Positions 1-11,240 of a DNA stretch of 64,000 nt are shown here, in pieces. The translations under genes and the position numbers were made by a program. The notes beneath the pieces are model-generated. The model had not been told where the DNA came from. It ran no database searches and saw nothing but the letters and a program-made list of their open reading frames with translations. How positions within the stretch are numbered: the first letter of the stretch is position 1; every line of letters begins with the position of its first letter. This DNA comes from Lycorma delicatula (lineage: Eukaryota; Arthropoda; Insecta; Hemiptera; Fulgoridae): positions 84,522,515-84,586,514 of the forward strand of contig NC_134456.1 in NCBI RefSeq assembly GCF_047948215.1, written 5' to 3'.

Positions 1-597
1 ATAGTAGTTCTCGTAAAAAGGAAAAACGGCTTGTATAATTTTTTATGTTAACATGTTTTTGATGACATCATTAAGATTTAATGTTATCTCCTCATATCTC
101 TCGGAAGAAATTTCATATGTCAAATGAAAGTTACAAATTTCTTATTTCTTCAATAGTATATATGGTTAATATTATTATTTATTACATCGTAAAATGCCAT
201 AACAATTGTCAACTCCATATATTATATCTGACGAATATATTAGGTTTATTGCGAGAAAGTTTGTAAGAATATAAATATTCTTTCCCCAAATTTTCATTAC
301 GTATATCTCATTAACGTTGTAACCTTGTTGTTTCTTGCAGTTGTTACTATAATATTTTGTTACAAATTTAGGCGTTATGAAATTCAGTAAAAAATTTTTT
401 TTTTTTTTTCATTACTTAACTTTATTTATACTTTGGCCTACTAGAAAAGAATTTACATTATCCCCTATTTCACTGAAAAAAAACTTTCTGACAAAATCTT
501 TTCAACACAAAGAATATTACTTCGTCGATAGGTTTTACAGACGTTTCAAAGAATACCGTGTAATTACATACTATCAACGAACAGACATACATCCGGA
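1..597. other. AT-rich non-coding stretch
   Basis: No gene or recognisable repeat. The open frames at 81-266 and 377-622 are short, low in complexity and resemble no family I know. Confidence 0.6.
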
Positions 598-653
598 AAG
601 TTTTGACGTGAAACGTCTTTAAAATCTCACAGAAAGATAGGGGTACCAGAACA

Positions 654-815
654 AACTGCCAGCCTTTGGCGCGAGCGGTAGCGCCTCCCTCGGCTTTTCA
701 TCCGGAGGTCCCGGGTTCGAATCCCGGTCAGGCACGGCATTTTCACACACGCTACAAATCAATCATCTCATCCCCTGAACAAATACTTAACAGTGGATCC
801 GGAGGTTAAAAAAAA
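654..815 (+). mobile_element. SINE-A, full copy with 11-bp target duplication
   Basis: A tRNA-derived SINE. The head carries a Pol III A-box-like stretch (TTGGCGCGAGCGGTAGCG, about 666-683) and a near-perfect B box (GGTTCGAATCC, about 713-723) in a tRNA-like fold; the tail ends in GGAGGTTAAAAAAAA. It is flanked by GTACCAGAACA at 643-653 and 816-826. The related sequence at 37245-37270 lacks the SINE and has this 11-mer once, so that is the empty site. The near-intact head could attract a tRNA call, but the tail, the duplication and the other copies show it is a SINE. Confidence 0.9.
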
Positions 816-1268
816 GTACCAGAACAGAAATTTGTTGCGCAACGAAAATGCCTATATCGTCCTGCCTTAATAACTTCCAACTATTAGTCTCAGAGAGGTA
901 AATAAGGTGTCATCTTATAACTTACATTAGCTCGCCGATACGACTGAGTTTGCGTCACTGGTGACCGGGTAAGAGGTGAGGGGGCACAGCCCAGATCGAC
1001 CAAAACTGACGGTCTCGCTCATTTCTATATAGTGTAGCACACGACTTAGACATGATAGCGCAGTGATTCGTGTGTCGAGTTTAGTTTACAGAGATCCATC
1101 GATTTAAGTAATAATAAGAGTAATTTGGACAACATTTATGCGTAAAAATCTAAAATTAAACAAGTAAAAAATATAAAAATTCAATACATTAGCCTCAGCC
1201 CGCGCAAAAGCCGGCCGGAAATATAAATTACGCATATCGTTGAAAAGGGGAGGTTATGGGCCACGCAC

Positions 1269-1517
1269 ATGTACCCCATGTCCGGTGCCAAGCGAGCGAG
1301 ACTATTTCGGGAGCGTCGCAAAGCTGGCACGTCGCGATCAGTGAACGACACCGACGGCGTGAGCACCTTTACCGCTGCTGTACCAGAACTAACGGACATA
1401 ACGAGTGAAGATAATACCCATACGGGGTGTCGAAGACGTCCCCGGGCTGACGAAAATATCAATATCAGTCGAATTGATGAGATGCAGGATCATTGGCGTG
1501 CGGCGGGCAATCGCTAG
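1269..1517 (+). pseudogene. Basic N-terminal frame of the Helentron-like protein (tentative)
   Basis: An 82-codon frame. The second methionine (1278) begins MSGAKRARLFRERRKAG, a lysine/arginine-rich run like those that open many Helitron-type proteins. Beyond about codon 20 it is not recognisable, and it ends well before the endonuclease remnant. The position between the element's 5' region and the endonuclease supports a truncated start of the transposon protein. The same area is open on the minus strand (1181-1462), which I take to be a shadow. Function is inferred from context only. Confidence 0.35.
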
Positions 1518-1699
1518 GTAGATCGTCCGTCCACCTCGTCCGAACCGCCTATCGCAGGAGTTTCTGCAGCCGAAAGTTCTGCAACCTGCAGAAACCTACA
1601 AAGCTTCACAAGCTGCAGAGAAATCATGGTCGATGTCAACAGTCTGCGCGGCAACTTCGTCTTGAGAAAAAATAACGTCGGCGACGACATATCCCTGGT

Positions 1700-2096
1700 G
1701 GACATGAAAGTCGAAGAAGATCCGCTGTTTATTCTCGGTGACGTATATATACAATATAAAGCGTCGGTCGAAGATGTTAAGCTAAGCCTTTATTAATCGT
1801 TCCTGCCATATTCAGCAAACTTGACGAAATTATTATCAAGCTCTGAACCAGACTTCGAGACTTCAATCTTATTTGTGGCGATTTCAATAACGATTCACGA
1901 CATATTCCTCGACAACTTCCTCGGTGACTTCAAGTTTAAATTCAGCCTCAACTACGTGCCCACAGAACCAACAACACTGGGCGACACCACTATCGATTGT
2001 ACGTTCACCAAGCACATTTATGTTGATATTACGCCGTATGTCCCTTACTTCTCGTATCACAGACCAATGCTGAACAAAATTGTCGTCGAATATTAG
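1700..2096 (+). pseudogene. Endonuclease/exonuclease/phosphatase-like domain, frameshifted
   Basis: C-terminal part of an EEP-fold endonuclease of the kind found in non-LTR retrotransposons and Helentrons. Reading frames must be changed to follow it. An early strand (FILGDVYI) lies near 1731-1755. LICGDFN, the metal-binding GDFN motif, is at 1868-1888 in a frame different from the longer open frame. PTTLGDTTIDCTF follows at about 1969-2008 and PYVPYFSYHRPMLNKI at about 2032-2080; the YFSYHRP segment matches the position of the family's terminal S-D/Y-H-x-P motif. A stop lies at 2094-2096. At least one frameshift and one stop (about 1795) separate these parts, so it cannot make a working enzyme. 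Confidence 0.7.
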
Positions 2097-2381
2097 TCGA
2101 AATAAATGTCATGTAACATTTAGTGTCTTTTTATGATAAAATTAAATTTAGTACGCAATTTCTCGTTTTTATTTCAATCCGATACACTAAAACTGACTCG
2201 CTGACGTACAGACCGACCGATTTATCTGTAGAGTTGACCAAATGAAGGAATTAAAATTTTCCATCGGAAAATTTTGTTGAAAAAATACGATAGCTCTTCT
2301 ATTTAACCATACAGATAAGTTGGTCGGTTTACAACTCGGAGGAACTTCATCCAAGGTCTGTATAACGTTTCACGTTAAACC

Positions 2382-4400
2382 AACGGCCGTGCGCCCCGAC
2401 ACAGCCCCACCCGATTCTTTTTTAAAGGATTCCTTAGCAGACAATTTGATGATGAAACGTCGGGATTCGTAAAAATCCGGTAGGTGATTTTATGACAGAT
2501 AGAATAAATTCTACCACATGTAATATTTTCCCTTGCATAGAGCCGAAAGAGTAAAAAGAAAAAGAAATGTGTATTGCAGAGAAACGATATTAAAATATTA
2601 TTATTAAATCTAATGTATGACTCCGCAATACATGACTACACATTATTATATATATATATATATATACATATAGTTTCAATTCTACAACTAATTTTCTTGA
2701 ATTTCATGTGAAAATGGAGACCTTTGAATATCAGATTGACGTCAGCCTATATATCAATTTGTTACAAACATCCAATATAGATGACGTAAAAAATCATTCA
2801 ATTGTGAATGTGGTTGATGTAATATTCGTTTCAATAATAATAATATTCTTTTCAGTTAATATATTTAAAAAAAAAAACACTTCATTGGTCAAATTTTACC
2901 ATTGCGTAAAATAATAATTTAAAAAAAGTAATACTGATGTCAAGACTAATTGTATCGTACTGAATTAATAATAAATACGAATAATAAGAACGTATCTAAA
3001 TTAACGATTAAGTAGAGTTTAAAAATATAAATTCTAAAAAAAGTTTTTTTCATACAAATCAAGCCGTGAATTACTTAAAATAATAAAACACTTTCCTTGA
3101 GCAGAAGTAAATCGGCATTAAAATTAAATTATGAGAAACGTAAAAGAATTGCTTACTTGAAATATCACAGAGGTATCCAAGGACAAGCTTAAATCTTCAT
3201 CTGGGCCGATAAGCGTAAAAATAACTTACTGTTTTCCCTTTTAACGTCCGTTCGATGCTGTCTCATACACACACCATAATTAAGTTAGTTAAAGTTTAAT
3301 ATTTATCTCTTCTTTAAAGCTAGGGTGACTGAACAACCTTTCTCTTTAACAACTAAAAGTATGCTTTCTATCTTGACCCGTTCCGTCTATTATTATAACT
3401 TTTAACTGGTCAAAATTTATGGTTCGTAATTTCTTTTAAGATGAAGATTATGTACCATTCACTTCTTGATGTAGAAGATATTATTACTCTCATCTTTACG
3501 CGCGCACACACAATGCACAATATATATATATAAACATTCTAACATAAATTAGAATAATCGTGTTATGTTTTATATTTAGAGATATTCGAGCCGATATGAA
3601 TGATTGTTTTAAGACCGTTTATATTTTTTTACGCTTAATCATATTTCTGAGTATATATTTATACAAATAAATTCTTTATTAGATTTATAACAATTAAAAC
3701 CAAAAGTGTCGCGTATTTTACAAAATAATATTGAAAAAATATTTTCATTTGACGACGATGATTATTTGTTATTTAATGACAAAATATTTTTATAACGTTT
3801 ATTCGTATTGGTAATTCAATTTTAGGACTCGCATGAGGGAGGGGGTGTAATAAATAATAATCCATTACTACAAGTATAAAGTATTCGTTTTTTAACTGGT
3901 AAGAACTATATAGGTACGCTAAATACAGTTAAAGAAATTATCGTCGGAAATTAAACGAAATGATAATAAATTTTCATTACGAAAAGAAGTTTTGCAATTT
4001 ATGAAAATAGTTAAACACACTGCATTGTAGAATACTCGGTTTCTGAATGATTCAAATGTTGTGAGAAAAGATTTTGCCCTGCACATCGACTTTCTGTCTC
4101 GTGCAAGCAAGCTTTTATTTTCTTCGTATGCACTTTATTGTGGGGAATTGTGATGAACCGGAACTATGAGATATATATATATATATATATCGTCATATGG
4201 TTAATTGCCTTTAGACAGGTACCTGCATCATGTCAGCCACTAAAACACTTGTGTCGTTCTCTTTTTTATTGTCATTAAAAAAGATCAGAAATAAAAAACC
4301 CATAACGGTTTTTTTGCAGAAAAAAACAAAGAAGCACATTTTAAGATCTAAGGGGCGTTTTGAAATAGATTTACCACTCTTGAAACTTTCATAAAACATG
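2382..4400. other. AT-rich non-coding stretch with small microsatellites
   Basis: No gene seen. It contains a short TA run at about 2645-2667 and others at about 3520-3532 and 4170-4190. Open frames here (for example 2708-2914 and 3919-4110) are low in complexity and unlike known proteins. Confidence 0.5.
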
Positions 4401-4404
4401 AATA

Positions 4405-4945
4405 CTACTATCAAAAATTCAATCTTGCGCAAGAACCCTGCCCGCATTATTTTTGCGCCGTGTAAGCAGACTTCCATCGATCTCCACGCCTGCATCGTTA
4501 ACACCTATTATGCCGGTCGGAAACCGATGCCCAATAAAAGAACATATTTCTCTTACATAAATATCCCAGTCGACCGAAGTGCGTCGACTTATGTTCAATT
4601 GTCGATCACAGAAGTTTACTGAAGTCGGTTCCTACCACCGACAATAAATGAATCGCTTAACAGAACTACCGGAAACCTACCAACACGAAATACAAACGAA
4701 CTACCTCTAGCCGTTATCTGACACGCTTAGTTTCGTAAGAAGTTCTTTTGTTACATTTCCGCTTCACACCGCCACTTAAGTATAATTTCATATCGTGATC
4801 CTGTCTGCATTTTCGGAAACGTAATACTACTACGCATTCCTCTACCGACTTTACCGCTGCCTCCTCAGTAATTGATAGCTGCCACAAATTCAATACTGTT
4901 ACTTCTTGTTGCAACGAAAGGTAACTGAATGACGAAAACACGACA
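4405..4945 (-). pseudogene. IS1595/ISXO2-like transposase remnant
   Basis: Reading the minus strand from 4945 down, the start includes LNLWQLSITEEAAVKSVEE (about 4835-4890), then CRQDHDMKLYLSGGVKRKCN (about 4745-4810). After a frameshift come VDWDIYVREICSFIGHRF (about 4515-4575) and VEIDGSLLTRRKNNAGRVL (about 4430-4490). The last corresponds to the first catalytic-aspartate block (VEIDES-like) of the ISXO2-type DDE domain, and the CxxxH segment to its N-terminal zinc-binding part. This family is found as domesticated or transposon genes in several insects. The C-terminal half is absent after about 4405 and several stops are present, so it is dead. It lies about 200 bp from, and diverges from, the mariner remnant. 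Confidence 0.65.
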
Positions 4946-5147
4946 GCTTCCAGAGGTATATCAAAAAATAAGTTACACCCTTGCAGTGTCCTTGAACTGA
5001 AAGGGATGTATTAATGTCTTGTGGTAGCAGCACTGGTTATATTGTTGTCTTCACGCTCTCCCAGCAGCAATTCTGTACGACATTCAGTACGTGTGTAGTG
5101 TCGTTGTCAATATGGCGTGTCTTCTAAAAGTTTCGTCCAGTATAGAA

Positions 5148-5815
5148 ATGAGTTCAGCAGTCCGATTTTTGTGGGCAAAAAATTACAACTGTTGTGAAAT
5201 TTATCGCCTAATTGTTGAGGTATACGGTGAGAATGCAGTGTCACGCCCCATAATCACAAAATGATAAAAAATATCAACGTTTTGCGTCTGCTCTTTTTTT
5301 TTCTTCAACGTTATTCCACCACGACTGGTCCACAGTTTTTGAAACGAATTACCACAGGGCACACAGTAATGGACACACAAAAATTCGCCGCAACCAAAAA
5401 AAAACTGAAAACATCCCCACATGTTCGTAAGGTAATTCTAACAGTCTTTTTCTATTCTGAGGAACAACAAAACAACAAAATTGCGTAAGGTCATTAAAGA
5501 TCTAAGGGCCGGAAGATTGAGCGATGGGGTTGTTTTTCCTCACGACAACGCTCTACTCTTCATTCAGCTTATATGAGAAACGAGTTACTGCAAAAATCCA
5601 AGTGGGAAATATGTTCTCATCCGCCTTACAGCCTGACCTAGCACCCCGACTACCAGCTGTTTGGTCCTCTCAAGCCAGATCTGGGAGGGCAGCGGTTCGC
5701 TAATGATGATGATGAACTAAAGGAAGCGGTCCTTAAATGGTTGAAGGAAATTGGACGAAATTTTTATGAGAGTGGAATTGAAAAACTTGTCACAAGGTAT
5801 GAAGGTATTAAATAA
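5148..5815 (+). pseudogene. mariner-type transposase remnant, internally deleted
   Basis: The start codon at 5148 opens MSSAVRFLWAKNYNCCEIYR, followed by LIVEVYGENAVS: the first helix-turn-helix of mariner transposases. About 150 codons are then missing. Sequence resumes at about 5305 with LQRYSTTTGPQFLKRITTG, where the first catalytic aspartate (DETW in the family) is replaced (GHTVM). The second catalytic block VVFPHDNA is at about 5529-5552. HPDYQLFGPLKPDLGGQRF (about 5650-5700) covers the third aspartate, and the C-terminus ends ESGIEKLVTRYEGIK with a stop at 5813-5815. Frameshifts and stops lie between these blocks. I could not define the inverted terminal repeats. Confidence 0.85.
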
Positions 5816-7825
5816 ACTTTGTGATTGTATCAAAAAGTACATAAAAATATGTAGTTTTTTGTTTAATAAATACATAATTGTCTTATAAATATGTGTTTGT
5901 TTCATATTTACATTCTGATTCCCTCGCAAATAAACGAAGAAAATTACTGCAATAACAAGCAGATGAGAAATAAAGTAACTTCGACAACATCGCGCATAAC
6001 ACAATTAGTGCGTAATATTAATATAAATAATAATAGTAATACATAATAGCTATATATGTAAAATAATAGCTGAATAATTAAAAAAAAAAATGCGTGCCGG
6101 ATAATGCCGATTATATACATATACATATATATATAAATAAATTTACGCAAAAAATATTGATATTGTTTTTTTAACGGTGATATTCAATTTTTTTCTGCGA
6201 TTGACTTTTTTTTTTTAACACAGTAATACAGAAAAGTCATCTGGCAAGTTATATATGGCGGTTTATTTAATATAGTTACAGGATAAATTCTTTTGAAACT
6301 AAAATAATAATTTGTAATGGTACCATTAAAAAAATTACAAAAAGTTACAGAAAAACGTTTCAAAATCGTTAACACAATAACAATACATCATTATAATAGG
6401 TTTAAAGTTAAAAATAAATAATATTTCGAACAATTTATGCAACCTATAAAATTTTACAATATAGATACTACTAACAAATAAAATTAAATAAGATAATTTT
6501 AAGACTGAAGAAATTTATTACAAACTAAAACATAAAAGATTACTAAATGCTAGTAAAAAAACAAATTAAAAAAAAATTATTAAGTTAAAAAACTTAAAAC
6601 AAAATTGCTATTTTAAGAATAATAATAATAATAGTAATAACAGCATGGGACAAGGCTGATAACGAAATATAATGAGTTTCGCGTGTATCCGAACTACTAA
6701 ACGGTGATATTTTACTGGAATAAAGTTAAAAGAAATATTATATACATTAAATTATAATTCACCTACTAGCGGACTCTTTTCTTTTAATCTATTTTTAAAT
6801 TAAAAACGTTAAAATATTATGAAAGTTATAATATTTAGACAGCGACTAATATTTTGTAATATTAAATTTAAAATTACATAACCGTTTAAAACATCAAATT
6901 ACGTACGCACACATGTGTATTTCTTAGTTATAATTCAACCGATCAAACTTTTGAAAATTAGAATTTATTTTCGTATTGGTTTTGACAATATAATTCAGTG
7001 CGTAATTATTTACTTCATAATATTTAATTAATAAAACTTAATATTTTACACGCAAAATAATGTTTAAGAACAATACGAAAAAAATTCAACAAGAAACCCG
7101 TTTTCTAACATTAAAGGATTAAAATCTACTTGTACCTGGCGCGCTATGCCATCTTTATCGATGAGTTTGAAGCTGTAATACCACTGGAGGAGGTATTATT
7201 TGATTCTACCTAAACCAATGCAATTTTAATAATAAAAATTTTCTTCAAAATATTCAAGAAAAATCTAAAAAATTAACATAATTTTTATTTTTAAAAAAAA
7301 ATAGTCCAACTACATTCCTGTATGAAACCGCACCCACAATTCTACAAATGTATCACATTAAATGTGCAATAATTAATAATTTTTTATTATTCTCACCCGA
7401 TTGGGACTTTTTTCTATTAGCACCCATTTTCCAACTAATAATCATTTCAGTCGGGTACGTTAATAAAAAACGCAAAAATTATGTTTTTTTAATTTAAAAA
7501 AAATCATCATCTCATGAATAAATTCAAATTTACATATAAGAATATGAATAAATATTTTGGGCAAAATACTAAAAAATTTCTCAAAATAAAATTATAAGCA
7601 AACATGCCTTAGTACAGTAAGTATATGTATGTCTTAGAACAGTATCGATCAATAATAAAGTTTTTCTATATTTTTTTCAATTCCAAATCCCAATTACGAA
7701 TTTCTTGTTCGAAAATCAGTACACTTTTTTAAAAATACACTGTACAGATTTTTTAGTAAGAATCACTAGAATGAAAATGTATTCACTGACGCAATACAAT
7801 ATTACTGTACTGTATTTGGCTATCG
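5816..7825. other. Very AT-rich non-coding stretch
   Basis: No gene or repeat family recognised. Runs of A/T and short AAT repeats (about 6618-6640) dominate. Open frames such as 5944-6150 are shadows of low-complexity sequence. Confidence 0.5.
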
Positions 7826-7840
7826 GGTATCTGATCGAAA

Positions 7841-8131
7841 CACATCGGGTTGGTCTAATGGTGAACGCGTCTTCCCAAATCAGCTGATTTGGAAGTAAGT
7901 TCCAGCGTTTAAGTCCTAGTAAAGTCAGTAATTTTTACACGGATTTAAATACTAGATCGTGGATACCGGTGTTCTTTGGTGGTTGGGTTTCAATAACCAC
8001 ACATCTCAGGAATGGTCGAACTGAGACTGTACAAGACTACACATCATTTACACTCGTACATATCATCCTCATTCATCCTCTGAAGAATTATATGAACGGT
8101 AATTACCGGAGGCTAAACAGGAAAAAGAAAA
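7841..8131 (+). mobile_element. SINE-B copy
   Basis: Head TTGGTCTAATGGTGAACGCG with a Pol III A box, a B-box-like GCGTTTAAGTCC, a body with GATCGTGGATACCGGTGTTC, and the tail TACCGGAGGCTAAACAGG followed by an A/G-rich end. Flanks GGTATCTGATCGA (7826-7838) and GGTATCCTATCGA (8132-8144) match at 11 of 13 positions and are a decayed target-site duplication. Confidence 0.85.
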
Positions 8132-8144
8132 GGTATCCTATCGA

Positions 8145-8940
8145 TCACTTTAACGCAATACTGTTTGTTTAATTGATTCAACGGTACAGTATTGTATTTT
8201 TCAACTGAAAATTATGAATACTGAATTTACCAGAGAGGGTAGGACAGGTAAAATCTGTAAACACGATGTTCTTCAGTCTTTCTCTTAAATAATTTAAAAT
8301 GTCCTATAAAGTTCGATGAACCCAATTTGGGCGGTTTTGACAGATCATTGCTTGGCCCGTTTTTCCTGGAATTTTGCAAACAAAAACCCGACTAATTAAA
8401 ATAACTACCAGCCTTTGTAATACCACAACGGAACTTGAACTGTACATACTGTAACACGTCTTGTTACAAACCTTTTTGTTCACCCTTCAGACCTGACCTG
8501 AAGAAGCCTAAGATAAAATGTCACAATTTGTACGTATAAATCGTAAACGTATAATTCGTAAATGAAGAAATGGAATTTTCCTTGCGTTGAAATTATTTGG
8601 TTTTTATTTAATTTTTTTGAATTACAGCATTTAAAAAAATGAAAAGCTCGTAACAGCCAAGTTTATGACGCGTCGATACCTCGCTAAAAGAAAGTTAATT
8701 ATACATTAATGATAAAAAACCAAACAAATCCCGAAATTTTGGTCATTACAACAAAGGTCTCGTTACAAGCGAGCTCGTTATTAGCAGGTTCACTGTATTT
8801 CTTTATTACAATTTGTAGATTTACCGAGAATACCGTCGTAATTTTTTTTTTAATTATTACACATAATTTTTCCAGTTTATCAGAACGAATAGTAAATTAT
8901 TACTTGTATATATTTTTTTAATAACCTTACCTGACTGAAA
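8145..8940. other. Non-coding stretch
   Basis: No gene or repeat recognised. The sequence at 8320-8520 is less AT-rich but has no sensible open frame. Confidence 0.4.
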
Positions 8941-8989
8941 AAACTACTTCGTGAGAAGCGACTAATATCTGGACCAGCGGTTCTCAAAA

Positions 8990-9439
8990 AAGAAGTCGAT
9001 TCGACAACTGTTTCGTGAATTGCATATTCCATGTACCAGTACGCGGCGAATCGTTAAAAAGGATTTACAACTGTATCCATACAAGTTACAGGTTTTGCAT
9101 AAATTGTTCGACCAAGACAAGGTTCAACAGACCACATTCTGTGACTGGCTAAACAACAAAGGTGATGTGTTCTTTGGCAATGTGTTCAACGTATTTGGTA
9201 ATAAACGTTGTGTTCAACAAGCTTCATATATGCATTTTAAATGTGTCCCATCAATATGGCCCACCTATATTAAGGACAGCAAAATACATCTGAAAGGAAT
9301 TTTTGTTTGCATCGGATGTAACAATACGATCGTAATTATTTTATTTAGCCCAGAAAAACCGAATTTGATAAAAATAATAAAATATGTTTGTCGAATCCTA
9401 CAACTGAACTGTTCTGTCACGAGAAACAAGTCACGGTAG
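8990..9439 (+). pseudogene. DUF4817/mariner-type transposase fragment
   Basis: The frame through 8990-9170 reads KKSIRQLFRELHIPCTSTRR, then IVKKDLQLYPYKLQVLHKL and a TFCDWL block. This is the second helix-turn-helix and linker of the insect transposases whose N-terminus is annotated as DUF4817 (in the family, roughly R-x-L-x-I-S-x-x-T/S-V-x-R-I-L, L-x-L-Y-P-Y-x-x-Q, F-x-x-W). After about 9170 the frame stays open to 9439 but similarity fades (a possible relic of the first aspartate block is near 9165). No second or third catalytic block was found, so it is truncated. Its upstream part does not begin with a start codon. Confidence 0.6.
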
Positions 9440-9474
9440 ACACTGGCACAGCTACTCATTTTTAGGGGAGCCAT

Positions 9475-10354
9475 TATTCCATAATCAGGTTAATTGAGGA
9501 ATGCAAGGAGTAAAATGATTTGCTGTTGCCTTCTTTCTTTTGTTAAATACATTATTTCAGATCGGCATGCTAAGCGACGTATGAAATGAAAATATTGAAA
9601 AACGATAAATTTATACGTTTTCCGTTCCGATTGAGTTTGAAACAAGCTTAAGAATTAACCCGCGTTGAGGAAGTCAAGCGGTGTACCATTCAAACACTGC
9701 ACGACTGAGACGATAGGAAATAATTGTACATTTTTAACAATTAAATCACAAACTAACTGTCCATTAAAAATGGATGTTTATTTACGCCTTCTGAACCGCA
9801 AATAAAACTCGATATATAAATCTAAGGCATCAACAATTTAAAAATTTTTATGTTTTCCGTTAAAGGCCAACATTTTTAAAACTACGTCATGATCCACACA
9901 CGCTGTGAACATGTCATTTGGCAATCACATCGGTGCCGTCCCGCTTTCTACTATTTTAATAACTATGCTAAACAGTATTTTTTTACACATCTTATTTACC
10001 GCTTTTTATTCAGCTTTTATCTATTTGTCAATTATCTATTGTTTATTTATTTTTATCTTTACATGAACTGATATAATATATATTGCATACTACTTCATCA
10101 AACCCTTTTTAGTATACTTACAAAACGATTGTAATTATCACTTATTTTTAATTAACATACTGGAACCGTAAACTTCCAGTATTAATTTACAAAAAAAATC
10201 TAATCGGAATAATTCTGATAATTCAAACAAAGTTGCTGTGGATAGCGATGCGATGCAGACTGGCATAATCTTTATGAAGGGCGCCGGCTAGATCGGCGCC
10301 ATCGCTGAAGCCATGTTCATAATGCGCATCGTAGGAAGCTTAAAAGCTCAGCAC
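9475..10354. other. Non-coding stretch
   Basis: AT-rich, with a less AT-rich segment at about 10230-10350 that includes GGCGCCGGCTAGATCGGCGCC-like inverted GGCGCC hexamers. No gene recognised. Confidence 0.4.
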
Positions 10355-10372
10355 AGACGTACGATAATTACC

Positions 10373-10666
10373 CACCGGGTTGATCTAGTGGTGAACGCGT
10401 CTTCCCAAATCAGCTGATTTGGAAGTCGAGAGTTCCAGCGTTCAAGTCCTAGTAAAGTCAGCTATTTTTACACGGACTTGAATACTAGATCGTGGATACC
10501 GGTGTTCTTTGGTGGCTGTGTTTCAATTAACCACACATCTCAGGTATGGTCGAACTGAGAATGTACAAGACTACACTTCATTTACACTCGTACATATCAT
10601 CCTCATTCATCCTCTGAAGTATTATCTAAACGGTAGTACCGGAGGATAAACAGGAAAAAGAAAGAA
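10373..10666 (+). mobile_element. SINE-B, full copy with 18-bp target duplication
   Basis: A 294-bp copy beginning CACCGGGTTGATCTAGTGG and ending in AGGAAAAAGAAAGAA. Perfect direct repeats AGACGTACGATAATTACC flank it at 10355-10372 and 10667-10684. This is the best-preserved copy and fixes the limits of the family. Box A is in GATCTAGTGGTGAACG and box B in GTTCAAGTCC. Confidence 0.95.
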
Positions 10667-10684
10667 AGACGTACGATAATTACC

Positions 10685-11130
10685 AGGAACATGTATCCCT
10701 TACTTTGGAAAACACTAGATAGAGCTACAGCGACTTGTATTCAGTTATACGGCAATATCGATGTTTCGCGATTTAAAAAATATCGATTTCCGCTCAACAA
10801 TTCCGAGATTTTAAACAATATTTAAAAAAAAGCGTCGTAAATTTGAGCACTTGTAACAGTGAACGACCAGAGACTTAAACGTAAGAACGAAATGAAATCT
10901 GCTTGGCTTTGAAAATATCTCGCCAATCCTAACTTATTCTTTACTACATACATCACACGTATTAGGTAAAACATTTATTGTCTATAGGAATTCGATTCTT
11001 CATCTATTTATTTATTTTTATAAAAAAAAGTATATGTATTTAGTTTATATAACGTAGAAATATGTAATGTAAATACTAATAAGTAATCGGTTTAAATTTT
11101 ACATCGTTAATATACGAAATGAATTTATTT
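10685..11130. other. AT-rich non-coding stretch
   Basis: Nothing recognised. Confidence 0.4.
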
Positions 11131-11240
11131 GCTTCAGCGGATGAGATGAATGATTTGTAGCGCGTGTGAAAATACCATGCCTGACCGGATTTGAATCCGG
11201 GACCTCCGGATGAAAGGCCGAGACGATACCACTCGCGCCA
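11131..11240 (-). mobile_element. SINE-A, partial copy
   Basis: On the minus strand: the tRNA-like head (GGCGCGAGTGGTATCG, B box GGATTCAAATCC) and the start of the tail (TCATCCGCTGAAGC). The end of the tail is missing. Flanking duplication not found. Confidence 0.8.

Larger units (their letters stand above)
606..2375 (+). mobile_element. Helentron-like rolling-circle transposon remnant
   Basis: The outer marks are a short inverted repeat, ACGTGAAACGT at 606-616 and its complement at 2365-2375, sitting at the two ends as the subterminal inverted repeats of Helentrons do. Between them lie a 5' non-coding region (about 827-1260), a basic N-terminal open frame (1269-1517) and an endonuclease/exonuclease/phosphatase-like coding remnant (about 1700-2096). 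Helentrons are rolling-circle elements that carry such an endonuclease after the Rep-helicase; the Rep-helicase itself is missing here, so this is an internally deleted copy. A second copy of the 5' region lies inverted at 36781-37308. A SINE has inserted at 654-815. The assignment rests on the endonuclease and the end repeats. The exact 3' terminus is uncertain; a GC-rich stretch continues to about 2420. Confidence 0.6.

Noticed and set aside
666..735. Possible tRNA gene (good B box and folding arms)
   Set aside because: It is the head of SINE-A: target duplication, A-rich tail and several copies with the same extension.
1181..1462. Minus-strand frame over the Helentron start
   Set aside because: Antisense shadow of the basic plus-strand frame; no known domain.
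9020..9439. Frame 9020-9439 as an intact host gene
   Set aside because: Its first third is a transposase helix-turn-helix; the frame starts without ATG and similarity continues upstream of it.
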